Positions 1 to 9,579 of a stretch of 64,000 bases of DNA are shown piece by piece. Position 1 is the stretch's first letter; each line of letters begins with the position of its first letter. The position numbers and the translations under genes were made by a program. Location: the NCBI GenBank assembly GCA_951799405.1, contig OX637338.1:6572001-6636000 (forward strand), in the 5' to 3' direction. The DNA is from Agapetus fuscipes (Eukaryota > Arthropoda > Insecta > Trichoptera > Glossosomatidae). The notes below the pieces were generated by a model. The model did not search any database and was not told the DNA's origin. It worked only from the letters and a program-made list of their open reading frames with translations.

Positions 1-641
1 CCACACAAAATCTCGTGGTACCATCCTTCTTTTTCACCAGTACCACCGGGGATGTCCAAGGGCTACTTGATGGTTCTATGATGCCATCCTTGCTCATGTC
101 TTTGATGATCTTGTCAGCTTCTTCCCGCTTTGCAAAGGGTAGTCTTCTTGGAGCCTGTTTTATTGGTCTCGCTTCTCCGGTGTCTATGCTATGTCGCACT
201 ACCTTGGTTCTTCCCAGACGGCCATTAGAGTCCTCGAAAATGTTCTGGTAGCGGCAGATCAAACTCCTCACTCTCCGTTTGTTTTCCTCGGTTAGACCTT
301 GGGAAGCGTCGTGGACCAGGGCTTCCAATTGTGTTGACAATTTGTTTCCTTCGCATGACATGTTTGTCATCTGTTGCACAATGGAAGTTATCCTCTCACA
401 TCTGCCCAAAACAAAACCTTCATTCATTTTAACTGGGTAGCTGTTCACATTCATGATCTTGACAGGAATGGTCTCCTTTGCGCGAATCACTGTTCTTGCC
501 ACCATGACTCCTTTGTTAACATTGTCCATGTTCTCCGGTTCTATCATACAGATTTGGTCATTTGTACTACTGGAATCCAGGCGGGCACTCACTATCATCT
601 CGGATCGCCCCTTCACTTCGGTATTCTTGGCTAGGGCTGGC
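1..641 (-). CDS. pol: Ty3/gypsy pol fragment: linker and start of reverse transcriptase (runs off window)
   Basis: Read on the minus strand from 641 down to 1, the sequence is open in one frame. It ends in a typical Ty3/gypsy entry into reverse transcriptase: a HSIDTGEARPIKQAPRR block, then GIIEPSSSPWTSPVVLVKKK and an RFCV start of RT motif 1 at the window edge. The catalytic YxDD part lies outside the window. It follows the protease (721-1227) in the same element and is separated from it by the 79-bp insertion at 642-720, so this copy can no longer make a continuous pol. The rest of pol and the 3' LTR should lie to the left. Confidence 0.88.
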
Positions 642-720
642 TTAAGCGCCCTTGGGGTGGCTAGTGCCACTAAACGGCGCTGTATACAAATTGTCCAATT
701 ATTATTATTATTATTATTAG
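642..720 (+). mobile_element. 79-bp 3'-tail-only LINE insertion with (ATT)n
   Basis: Starts TTAAGCGCCCTTGGGG, folds as a hairpin (AGCGCC pairs with GGCGCT; GTGGC with GCCAC inside), then an AT-rich spacer and seven or so ATT repeats. It is antisense to the gypsy pol it interrupts. The first 59 bp match, base for base, the copy at 9501-9579, which starts at the same base. The layout of hairpin, short spacer and (ATT)n resembles the 3' end of the LINE at 31650-32060. I infer an extremely 5'-truncated LINE insertion. No target duplication is obvious. Confidence 0.7.
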
Positions 721-1227
721 GATAACACGTGCAGCCAGTTCTTTCCGTCTTTGCAGGATGACTTCTTCATTTCCAATTTTAATGGACCCTTTCTTTAAAT
801 TTAAACTGCACCCAAATCTGTCCAGTATGTCCATTCCCAATATAACGTCTTCTTCAATGTTGGCCACCAACGTCCGATGATCAAAAGTGGTGCTGCCAAT
901 TTGGAAGGTGGCAATCGTCTCCCCATACACCTGTGCTGACTCTCCCGTGGCGGTGTGCAGAGACCACTTTGTTGGTGTAATCTGCTTACCTCGTGCCACT
1001 ATGTCGCGTCTCAGAATTGTCCTGGTTGCTCCCGTGTCCACCAGTAGTTCACGAGTTACTCCATCTATTATGCCATTGATAAAAATGCTGCTGGCTTTTC
1101 CTCTCACGGTTGCGACAGTAGCAGCAGATTTCAGGGCCTCTCCAGCGTGGGTCAACGGTTGCCCCTTCCCATTAACCCTTTCTAGTTTTCCGCAGCCTGT
1201 TTTCTGGGTTTCTGAGGCTTGGGACAC
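721..1227 (-). CDS. pol: Ty3/gypsy retropepsin-type protease domain
   Basis: Minus-strand frame overlapping the end of gag by 46 nt in another frame, the usual gag/pro-pol layout in Ty3/gypsy. The aspartic protease signature LVDTGATRTIL holds the catalytic D-T-G, and VILGMDILDRFGC is the family's second motif (flap-distal ILG). The last real residues are near 721; beyond that the open frame reads into the ATT repeat of the inserted LINE tail, giving an artificial run of isoleucines. Expression would need ribosomal frameshifting from gag. Probably dead because of the insertion. Confidence 0.85.
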
Positions 1228-2510
1228 TTGGTGCTAAGGTGGCCCAGCTGTCCGCAGTTCCAGCAGCGTGGGTCTCGTCTTCGAGGTCTCAGACGTTCCA
1301 GCACTTTTTCAATTAGCTCCTCGGTTGTAGGTAGCTTGACCTCCTCTGCCTCGACTGCACGAACCCTGGCGTGGCCCCTGATGGACTGTTTGACAGCCTC
1401 AAACTCGAGAGCTTGGCTGAGCGCCTCGTTCAAAGCCTTGGGATGGGCCAGTTTTACGGCTTGTTGCGTCTCCCATTCCCGCAATCCATTTAGGAACTTG
1501 TCCACTGCCAAGCTCTCACAGATGTCGTCGGAGGCTGTCGGGTAAGCGTCTCGTACCAGGCGGGCGATGTCCATTTCAAACTCCTGGAGGCTCTCGTTGG
1601 GCTTCTGCACCCTTGTGTTCAGCTGCGACTTGTACAGCTGCTCCAGGCACTTGTGGCCATAGCGCATATCCAAGCGCTGCTTCAGCTGCCCAAAGTCACC
1701 ACGGTTGTCCAGGGGTATGGCCTGCAGAACCCTGAGAGCGTCTCCTCGGAGCGACAGGCTGAGAACCGAAGCCTTCTTCTGCTGGCTCCAGGCTCCCATC
1801 ATGGCAGCCGTCTCAAAGAGGGTCAAGTATTCCTCCCACGACGTCTTCCCGTCGAAGGTTGGGAGGTTGTGCTTGGCTAGGGAAGGGTCATCATCCCCTC
1901 TTGTGATCCTGGTTGGAGTTGAGCATCCCTGGTCGGTCTCGTCGTGAAGGCCGCCTTTGGGGGAGATTCTGGTGGACTCCATCTGGCACTTGTCAGCCAG
2001 CTCGGCACGCAGACGGTCTTCCAGGTTTGACATCCGAGTCTCCATTTCCCCCTTCAGGGCCGAGAGGTTGGTTGTCATCTTCTCCTCTATTTCTCCTTTC
2101 AGGGTTGTGAGACTATCCGCTATCTCCGCCTTCAGGGTCCTGGCGTTGTCAGCCATCTCCGCCTTCAGGTCTTCCCTCAGGGTCTTGGAATTGTCAGCCA
2201 TTTTCTCCTCCAGGGTCCTGGCGTTGTCAGCCATCTCCACTTTCAGTCCTGTCAGGTTACTGGTCATCTTCTCCTCCATGGTAGTGAGGCATTCCTTCAA
2301 GTTTCCATTGATGCTGAGGTTCAGCTCCTCAAGGGCGCGGTCTCCCCCAGATGCCATGACAAAGTATGCCGGGTCTTCGCCTGACTGTTCTAGAGCTTCC
2401 ATGAGGCGTGCTTGTAAGGCCGCCTTCCCTCCTGAGGTCTCCAGGTCCCTCTCCAGAAGCTCATTTTTAAGCTCAGTGACTTTGAGGTCCTTGATGTTCA
2501 CCTTAGCCAT
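1182..2510 (-). CDS. gag: Ty3/gypsy Gag with N-terminal SAP-like domain, coiled coil and CCHC knuckle
   Basis: About 442 residues from the ATG at 2510; the open frame extends 12 nt upstream but without another ATG. Residues about 4-39 read as a SAP-type motif (VTELKNELLERDLETSGGKA spacing), a DNA/RNA-binding helix-turn-helix. Residues about 75-165 are a coiled coil built from repeated MADNARTLEEK/LKAEMADN units. Residues about 200-340 are the retrotransposon Gag core (LPTFDGKTSWEEYL onward). A zinc knuckle CWNCGQLGHLSTKC (CX2CX4HX4C) lies near residue 414. Gag packages the element's RNA into particles. The frame is intact, which argues for a fairly young insertion. The SAP-like head is unusual for Gag and could be part of targeting to chromatin. 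Confidence 0.9.
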   Translation of the reverse strand: MAKVNIKDLKVTELKNELLERDLETSGGKAALQARLMEALEQSGEDPAYFVMASGGDRALEELNLSINGNLKECLTTMEEKMTSNLTGLKVEMADNARTLEEKMADNSKTLREDLKAEMADNARTLKAEIADSLTTLKGEIEEKMTTNLSALKGEMETRMSNLEDRLRAELADKCQMESTRISPKGGLHDETDQGCSTPTRITRGDDDPSLAKHNLPTFDGKTSWEEYLTLFETAAMMGAWSQQKKASVLSLSLRGDALRVLQAIPLDNRGDFGQLKQRLDMRYGHKCLEQLYKSQLNTRVQKPNESLQEFEMDIARLVRDAYPTASDDICESLAVDKFLNGLREWETQQAVKLAHPKALNEALSQALEFEAVKQSIRGHARVRAVEAEEVKLPTTEELIEKVLERLRPRRRDPRCWNCGQLGHLSTKCPKPQKPRKQAAEN

Positions 2511-3173
2511 TTTTTTTTTCAAAATTTACGTCAAAACAAAAATATTTTCAAATTTATTTAATACAAGTTTTGAGTTTTATATATATAGCTGTTTTGAATA
2601 CGTACTTTAGCAAAAATAATAATTTGTCTGATTACACTGATTGGTAGGTAGGTACTGTCTTTTAATATTTATTTTTAATTCACCAATATTTTTAACATAA
2701 TAATGTCTGATAGTACATAATTATTTATTTCGTCTCAAGTCTTTCAAACACACAGGTAGGTACTTAATGTACATTCACACACTTGTAAACAAAGGATAGT
2801 TATTCAAAAACTTTTTCTCGATGAATCTGGAACGTTCTTTTGTAATATTTTTCAAGATTTTTATTTTTTTATTTTATTTTTTTAATCACACACAATAATA
2901 AAAAAAAAACTATGGTCCAATTTGATGACTTTCTCAATGCGGTAAAATAGTCATTATGTTATGTCCAGAATTATGTCCAGAATTATGTTCCATATGATGT
3001 TCCAGAATTTATAAGCAACTTGCTTTTGCGTCTTTTCTTTAAAAAAAATTTATTTAAACACTTGTTTTCACAAAAGTCAGTTCACACAAAGTTCAATTTG
3101 AATAAAGTTCATTTTAACACTATTTAATTTATTTTATTTATTTTTAGACAGAAGATCTTAATTTTTCTTGACA
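2511..3173 (-). other. Gypsy 5' leader (untranslated)
   Basis: AT-rich stretch between the primer site and gag with no credible reading frame. In this position it would hold the packaging signal; I see no defined motif beyond poly-A/T runs. Confidence 0.6.
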
Positions 3174-3191
3174 ATTCCGCACCTGACGCCA
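3174..3191 (-). promoter_or_regulatory. Primer-binding site of the gypsy element
   Basis: On the minus strand TGGCGTCAGGTGCGGAA begins two bases (AT) after the LTR end, the spacing normal for Ty3/gypsy. It ends in the TGG complement of a tRNA CCA tail. I do not assign the tRNA. Confidence 0.75.
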
Positions 3192-3193
3192 AT

Positions 3194-3664
3194 TGTTACG
3201 AAATTAGGGTTCAATTGTCTTCAAATTAAAAATACACAGGTCTTCTTCAATAGTTATTTATTTTACACAGTTACAAAATTTATTTTCACACTACTCTCTC
3301 GATTATTCCATTGGTTTCGGTTCACTGATCAGATGGCTTCGATGTGTTTGTTAGTCGCTATGATACTGGCCCGCTCTGCAGGCCATTCGCACCTTTATAC
3401 TCTTCAGAGCAGTATGATCCAGAACTAAAGTCGCCAGACGGTTCCAGAGTAATTATTACTTCTCGATGTTTCACGTACTACCTAGACACAACCAAAATCC
3501 TACCTACCAATGTAATACAGAATTCCTATAATTATAACAAGTACCTACTTAGCCTAGAGAATTCTACACTTATACACAATTATCGATCCTACCTACCTAT
3601 ACCTATGAGGACTCTTATAACTATAACTACCCATACTTATTTCAATATTTATATTTACATAACA
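3194..3664 (-). repeat. 5' LTR of the gypsy element (471 bp)
   Basis: Bounded by TGTTA at 3194 and TAACA at 3664 (TG...CA ends with 5-bp inverted repeat). It sits immediately outside the primer-binding site. On the minus strand it carries a TATA box near 3395 and an AATAAA near 3255, the expected U3-R-U5 order. Its outer end abuts the Penelope-like reading frame at 3665, so the element landed in that older element. The partner LTR is outside the window. Confidence 0.82.
3392..3402 (-). promoter_or_regulatory. TATA box in gypsy LTR
   Basis: GAGTATAAAGG on the minus strand. A CCAGTAT initiator-like site lies about 32 bases downstream, the right distance for transcription start at the U3/R border. 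Confidence 0.6.
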
Positions 3665-4816
3665 ATATGTAGGGGAAAACTCCGTCAGATCTACGATTTC
3701 TTTGTTCAGGTATTTAGCAATATTCATTGCTGGAGCATTAATGTAAGAAACCACAGGTCTTGCAGGGTTGTCGAGTTTATGCAATTTAATAAGGCCATAT
3801 AATAGAGTTGAAGATGGGTTTTTAACAATAAGTGTCCTTTTGAATGATAATTCAAGATTTTTGCTGTTCAAGTAGTTTTTGATTTTCTTCTGGAATGTAT
3901 TCGTGGGATCTTTCGATAGTGCCAAACATTTCTCTGTTATAATCACTTCCTCTAGCTTGTTGACATAATCAGTTTTGTTTAGAGCTACTATTGAATTGCC
4001 TTTATCTGCTCTAGTCAAAATCACATCATTATCCCTTGATTTTTGTTTAATATTTTTAATAGTTTTCAAAAGACGGTTATTTTTTGGTTCACAATTGGGA
4101 GTCCCAAATTCCTTGAACAAAAAATCAGCACATTTATGTTTCAGGAGAAACTTATTAGTATCATTAGCATCAGTTTGGTTACTGGTATTTATAGCTATTT
4201 CTAAATCACTACGAAGAACATCAAAACTTTTGGTATCTCTTTTGTCTGTTAGGTTAAACTTCGGACCGTATTCCAAAACTGAAGTTTCTGTTTTATCGAA
4301 TGTGATGTTAGATAAGTTTACAAACTTTTTATAAAAATTAACAACAGATGGTGGTTCACTACTTGACGTTTTGTTTATTTGAGCGGCTTTTAATTTGTTT
4401 ATCTTCTTATCCAACCTTTGTTTTGTATTTTTGGAAACAAAAGCCAATATCTCATATATCTTATCATCAAGTAATTGCCATTCAACTGGGTGTAAGGTTG
4501 ATGCAAGATTTGTGTGTAACATTTTTACATAAGTTCTCAGAATATTCATTTTAATGTATGCATTCTTTATTTCCATCTTAATCCACATCACTTTAGCTTT
4601 TTGGAGGATATTTACTGCTGTATTATTTTTTAAATTTGATTTTAGATTAATATAATTAGGAATAAGTTGTTGTTTTAAACAAGATTGGTTAAAGTACACT
4701 TTTAGAGCACAGGTTTTTATCTTTATTTTTAATTTTTTGTAATAATACACTTGTTTGGCTATACTAGCATCCATTAGATTTTGTAGGGTTTGTGTATTCA
4801 CACAGTGAAAATTCAT
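3665..4816 (-). pseudogene. Penelope-like element ORF, N-terminal part up to early RT motifs, truncated by gypsy insertion
   Basis: About 384 residues from the ATG at 4816. The N-terminal half is lysine-rich and helical. DVILTRADKGNSIVALNKTD (about residues 263-282) and YGLIKLHKLDNPARPVVSYI (about 335-354) are hallmark Penelope-like reverse transcriptase motifs. The catalytic YxDD and any GIY-YIG endonuclease are missing because the frame runs into the gypsy LTR at 3664; the extra residues beyond that are LTR sequence. The first 14 codons are also found at the other PLE ends (7341, 50636, 54793), so they belong to the repeated terminal module. Whether the rest of the PLE survives depends on sequence left of the window. 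Confidence 0.85.
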
Positions 4817-4977
4817 TTTTTTAAAATAAAGCTATTTTTTGTTTAACGTAGTTTATTTTCACAATAATATTTAATATTAAATATTATTGTGAAAATAAAC
4901 TACGTTAAACAAAAAATAGCTTTATTTTAAAAAAATGAATTTTCACTGTGTGAATACACAAACCCTACAAAATCTAA
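4774..4977. repeat. Perfect 204-bp palindrome at PLE terminus
   Basis: Two 102-bp arms, identical when one is reverse-complemented, meet with no spacer at 4875/4876 (ttaat|attaa). Each arm holds the PLE start codon and first 14 codons. The other PLE ends have a hammerhead-like segment at the centre; here it is missing. It could be a head-to-head PLE junction or an assembly chimera. Confidence 0.95.
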
Positions 4978-6010
4978 AAAAATATATGGTTAAACGCAAT
5001 TTCAGTGCACAATTTTGGCATACGATTAGAAAACCAAGCAATATCTCTTCATATCTTCATGACAAAAATATCTGCTAACTTTATTCTGATGCTCCACATA
5101 AGCTCAAGGAGTTTCAAAAGCAAATCAAGCTTCCAAATGTGAAACTCTTGAAAATGCTTCCTTCATAAGACCTTGACGCTCTTCCTACACAGCATGGTTC
5201 GGTGCCGGATCGGAAGGCTAGTTGTGTATGGAAACGTATATTATCTCTACTACGACTTGACCAGTGATCCCATTCATCCGTGACCGAAACTATTGACAAA
5301 CCGGACAAAAATTCCTCCTTGTGAAAAGACACCAATTCTTCTTTGCTCCGTTAGATACAGGGTATCGTGAGCTCAGTTTTTTCGCGACTCGGATAATTGT
5401 GGTTCTACTGTATTTGATTTTATATTTTTATCTTCCTTCCCATATGAATTTTATATTTTATTTGCTTTGACTTTATATAAGTTTCGCATTATTGGCGATA
5501 AAAAAGTGATGTAATTTGCTCAGTTGTCCGGGAAGGTCTAAGGTCGAATCAACAAAACAGCAAAAATACTCGTTGTGTCTAACAGGAGATATAATTCAAA
5601 TAAAACATTATACATATTCGTGCTTGTGGGCACTTGAAGCTTATTATCTATCTAGGTTTCAGATGTTTGCCAGGGTTAAATCAAAATAAAATAAAGCATT
5701 CATAAACAAACCTTCAATGGAACAAACACGGCAGCAGCTATAAATAGTAAAAGTAATGGAAAATTATATTTTTATTAAGATAATTGGATAGTGAAATAAT
5801 GTTTATAATGTAAAGAAGGTTGCATTTTGTATGTATGTATATATACCTAGACTTCGGATTTTAATTTATGTTCCATTTTTTGTTTACAACTCTCAGGTAA
5901 ATAATCTAAAATTGTTGAAAACATAAATGAAACATTAATAAAGTTCATTAAAATCCATGTCTTCGAGTCACCAGGTGTGAGTTCACGATAGTAGATCAAT
6001 ATCAAAAAAG
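4978..6010. other. No gene seen
   Basis: A 47-codon plus-strand frame starting at 4935 continues from the PLE arm to about 5078 but matches nothing I know. The rest is AT-rich DNA; 5160-5340 is slightly less AT-rich but not convincingly coding. Confidence 0.5.
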
Positions 6011-6011
6011 T

Positions 6012-6256
6012 ACTATGCGGTTGGTATAAGGCTGACCGTCCATATACTTAAAAAAAATGGTTCAGTTTGCCAATGTCACCCCTGTTTCAAGGAAGGTCGG
6101 TAAGAGTTGCAGGGCTTATGTTGATTTGAGGTTGGGTTTTTATGTTGTAAGTCCACATGCGGCATGTGTAAGCGCGAACTTATACGTGACTGCTTATGGG
6201 AATGCATTTAATATGAATCTTTAATGAAATATATTTTTGCAATTTAGATAATATAG
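6012..6256 (+). repeat. Family B SINE-like element, copy 1
   Basis: Family B runs from ccttgacttataggttgg, through a conserved ccaatgtcacccctgtttca block and a gtaagcgcgaac block, to a tail gcaacttagattatagatta. It has no clear tRNA head and no open frame. The repeated ATTATAG-type tail is like those of CR1-group LINEs, so I infer LINE-mobilised SINEs. This copy belongs to a subtype with a 'ttatgttgtaagtccacatgcggcatg' style centre. Confidence 0.8.
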
Positions 6257-6578
6257 TGTTACGAACGTATGGGTTCGTACGTGAGCCTAAGCGCGCTGGT
6301 TGGTGTGTCGAACACTCTGGTATAGTGCGGAACAATGCTCTAGTATCATATACTAGGAATTATCTACCATGTTCTAGAAGATGCAAGAGTCGCCTCTTTC
6401 GTACATATAAAGACGAGCAAAGATTTTGTGAGACAAAAGAGTCGCTCAGATCATTGAAACGCGAACACCTGTAAGCAAAGCGTGAAGAGTTTATGAAATA
6501 TTGTAAATTATTTTGTAAAAAATAAATGTTGTTTTTTAAATAAAAATTTAATTTAAAAGAACTGCAGAACCACTCCAA
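6257..6578 (+). repeat. Candidate solo or 5' LTR
   Basis: Starts TGTTACGAACG like the gypsy LTR, contains ATATAAAG near 6411 and AATAAA near 6520 in the right order, and is followed by gatcaccagtgtggaggga, which resembles the start of a retroelement leader. No partner LTR or coding sequence follows, and the right end is uncertain. Confidence 0.45.
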
Positions 6579-7140
6579 AATTGATCACCAGTGTGGAGGG
6601 AAGCTTATACAGAAGAAAATGTAAATTTAATTACTTGAATGACGTAATAAATAACTAAACCATCTCTATATTACATGATATGTAAAACAACAAATTATAT
6701 AATAATGATGTGTTGACAGAGATATCATGGCCGTCCAATTTGTTTTGAAGTGTGCGTCGGGCATGGGACATAAAGTGTTTACTATCATTATTTTGCTCGC
6801 AAGGCAAGGCGAGGATGGTCGATGGGGCGCACTGAAGCATACGCCCTTTGTGAGTCAATCAATGGAGTGGGTGGCCTCTCTCCTCCACCCCCTACCCTCC
6901 CACTCATATTTCACCCCCACCCCCGTACATACAACGTAATCTCACTGAGCTTTCAACAAAGAAAAATATAAAAGCGTTTTCCGCATGGCGGGCACGTTCC
7001 TTGGCTTTTAATTTTATGCGATCACAGCCTTGGTGATTTTATTTTATTTTATTTGAACGATTAAGGGCTGGTATTATAAACATTCTTCGGCATATAGCAT
7101 GCATTTCAATTCAAGATTTTTTTAAATTTTATATATTTGC
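6579..7140. other. Unassigned; includes an unusually GC-rich patch at 6725-6945
   Basis: The patch (gcatgggacat through ctcccactcata) is much richer in GC than its surroundings and ends in CCCAC runs. A 70-codon plus frame (6727-6939) crosses it but shows no family motif. It may be a fragment of another element. Confidence 0.4.
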
Positions 7141-7381
7141 TTAAAATAAAATCATTTTTTCTTAAACGTAGTTTAATTTTCACAATAATATTTTATATAT
7201 CGAGCACTTTCGACCGTCAATACTCAGGTCATTATCAAGAGTCATTATCTGAGTATTGACGGTCAAAAATGCTCGAGATATAAAATATTATTGTGAAAAT
7301 TAAACTACGTTAAAGAAAAAATAATTTTATTTTAAATAAAATGAATTTTCACTGTGTGAATACACAAACCCTACAAAATCT
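7141..7381. mobile_element. PLE terminal inverted module with start of PLE ORF
   Basis: Arms of about 75 bp (7141-7215 and 7262-7335) carry the same aaactacgttaaa / tattgtgaaaat sequence as the 4.9-kb palindrome. The right arm leads into ATG plus the 14 conserved PLE codons at 7341-7381. The centre holds an inverted caatactcag/ctgagtattg pair and a hammerhead-like motif. No RT sequence follows, so this is an isolated end. Confidence 0.75.
7201..7241 (-). ncRNA. Hammerhead-like ribozyme motif in PLE end, U3/A8 variant
   Basis: On the minus strand: CTC, then TTGATAA in place of CUGAUGA (7232-7238), one extra U, helix II GACC...GGTC (7227-7230 with 7212-7215), GAAA (7208-7211), then GTGCTCGAG. 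The CTC before the core pairs with the GAG after the putative cleavage site (helix I). The two core changes, C3 to U and G8 to A, are the bases that pair with each other in hammerheads. Predicted cleavage is between 7202 and 7201. Activity is unknown. Confidence 0.5.
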
Positions 7382-7640
7382 TATATATTTGGGTTTAAGA
7401 GATAGTTTGTTGGCATGTTTGTAAAAGTGGCTTGCAATTGTTGAACTGTATCTTTCTTTCACATGTATAAAGAAATATCTAAATGATTTCAGTAACTTGA
7501 ATTCTAATAATTTAATTAAGTAATTTAAAAAGTATAACATGCAAGAAATCAAAGACTTTTTTTTTTTTTTTTAAATGTTTTTTTTTTCCAGTCACTTATC
7601 TTCCTTGTTATTTATTTATTTATTTATATATTACTTATAT

Positions 7641-7889
7641 ACCTTGACTTATAGACTGGTATAAGATTGGCCACTCATACTGTACAAAGTGTTTCACTCT
7701 GCCAAGGTTGTTTCAAGGAAGGTCGGCAAAAGTCGCAGGGTGTATGTTAATTTGAGATTTGGATTTTTATTTGTAAGTACACATTCAGCATTTTTAAGCC
7801 CGAACATGCACGTGTTTGTGTGTGAGCATGCATCCAATGTGATTTTTAAATGTTAATTTATCTTTGAAAGTTAGATTATAGATTATAGA
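7641..7889 (+). repeat. Family B SINE-like element, copy 2
   Basis: Near full length, starting accttgacttatagactgg and ending in two ATTATAG units. It is diverged in the middle (ccaaggttgtttcaagg). Confidence 0.8.
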
Positions 7890-7975
7890 ACATACTCGTA
7901 GTTAAGTATTAACGAATTTGTAAGCGCGTGTATTGACGTCAATCGATTTGCTTTATTTTATTTTTAATTCCATGC

Positions 7976-8091
7976 GGTTCTATTCACACACAGCAAATCC
8001 ATGGCTCATCCGACACCTAACGTGAATTCTCCATACAAAAAAACGATGATTCATGGATCTGGTATGGATCAAATGTGTTGTGAATAGCCCT
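7976..8091. mobile_element. Short palindromic MITE, 'ctattcaca' family
   Basis: About 116 bp with ends ggttctattcacaca and tgtgaatagccc as inverted repeats. Relatives lie at 49965-50079, 50444-50543 and 58439-58510, with weak traces near 14045 and 61540. Non-coding. Confidence 0.65.
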
Positions 8092-9500
8092 GATACGGTT
8101 TTAATCTTGAACTCTGACATTCTAACCAATAATTTAAAAATGCTGTAATTTTTTTGCTAGGAAGAACAAAATTATCATATAAATTGTTTTTTTTAATATA
8201 AATTTAAGATAAAAATTGTCAAGCCCCCGAAAACAACATAAACTGGGTTTTCATATTTAAATATGATATTGAAATCTTTGGAACTTAGATTAACATTAAC
8301 TTTTTTTATAGGTATACACTGAATGAAGGAAAAATAAAAAAAATGCTTGTGTTTTCTTAACTGTAAATTTTTAACCAACTTTGAAGATAACATTAATATG
8401 AGAAAACTGACAGATTCAAATCAGTTAAATTGAATCAGGGCTACAAAATTTCTAAGAAAAAATTTAAATCTAAACAAAATTTCTTGTTCATAAACAGTTC
8501 ATCCTTGCCGTAACACTGTTTATTTTTTCTTCTTTTTCGGTAAATATCATAAAATAATTATTGAATAAACACTTATTATTTTATAGCCTTCAAATTGAGC
8601 TTTGTATTTATCAAAATTTTATTATCTCACGTTAATTGGAGTTAAAAGATTCATCCTATATATTTTAAGTAAAATACTCGTATACTATCCACGAAGTGTA
8701 AATTTTTACGTTTAAACTCAATCTTACCTTTCGACCGAAAAACGTGCGATAATTAAAACAGTGCCTCTAGTGAGCATTTTACTTTTCATACCTGTTCGGT
8801 TTAATGGCATGATTGAGTTTTAGTGTAATATTTTATACTAAGAGTACAGTTGTCTTCACTGTTAATCTATTCAAATATTTTGAATGCCCGGGATCACTTT
8901 GTTTACTTATTCCAAGATGGCTACCGGGAAAGCTCTTAACAAAATATTTTCTTTCAATTCCATATCAGGTTTGTGAAATGGAGTTTCTGTTTCAATTATA
9001 ATGAACACTAATGGGCAGCTAATGCCCTCGTTAAAATACGAGAAAAATTACACGATTCCACGAAACTAGGAATTCAAATTTATATTATGAAAACGATTAC
9101 TACCTTGCCAAAAAAATCCTAAATAAGAAAACGTAATGGTAACGGAGTTTCATTAATTATTCATTTAAGTCATGAATAAAGTGTAACAAGGGCCTGAATC
9201 TTGACTGAAAGATAAGCAGAAAATAACAACATTTCCATTAGTTAAAAAAATGAAAGTAGAAGCTAACAATTTATATCAATGGGTTCGACATTTTTCAGAG
9301 CACTTTATTTATTTTTTAACAGGGATCTCCTTACAAAATTGACCTCTAAATTAAAATCGTCCACTGAGGGTCTGGAGCGAGGGGTGGGATTAAAGTGCAC
9401 TTGATCACAAAACTATTTGGGTCTTACGTATAAAATAATCTTTTTTTTTTTGCTCTGAATTTTTTTTTAAAATGCACAAGAGATTAACAGATATCATCTT
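8092..9500. other. No gene; one palindromic MITE (family P) at about 8700-8855
   Basis: The family P copy has tttaaactcaatc on the left and its inverted form tgattgagttt ... tatactaagagtacag on the right. The rest is AT-rich sequence without recognisable features. Confidence 0.55.
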
Positions 9501-9579
9501 ATAATAAAAAAAATAATAATAATTGGACAATTTGTATACAGCGCCGTTTAGTGGCACTAGCCACCCCAAGGGCGCTTAA
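9501..9579 (-). mobile_element. 3'-tail-only LINE insertion, second copy
   Basis: Reverse complement of the element at 642-720; it matches over 59 bp and begins at the same TTAAGCGCC base. Tail is (ATT)n then T-rich on the minus strand. Confidence 0.7.
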
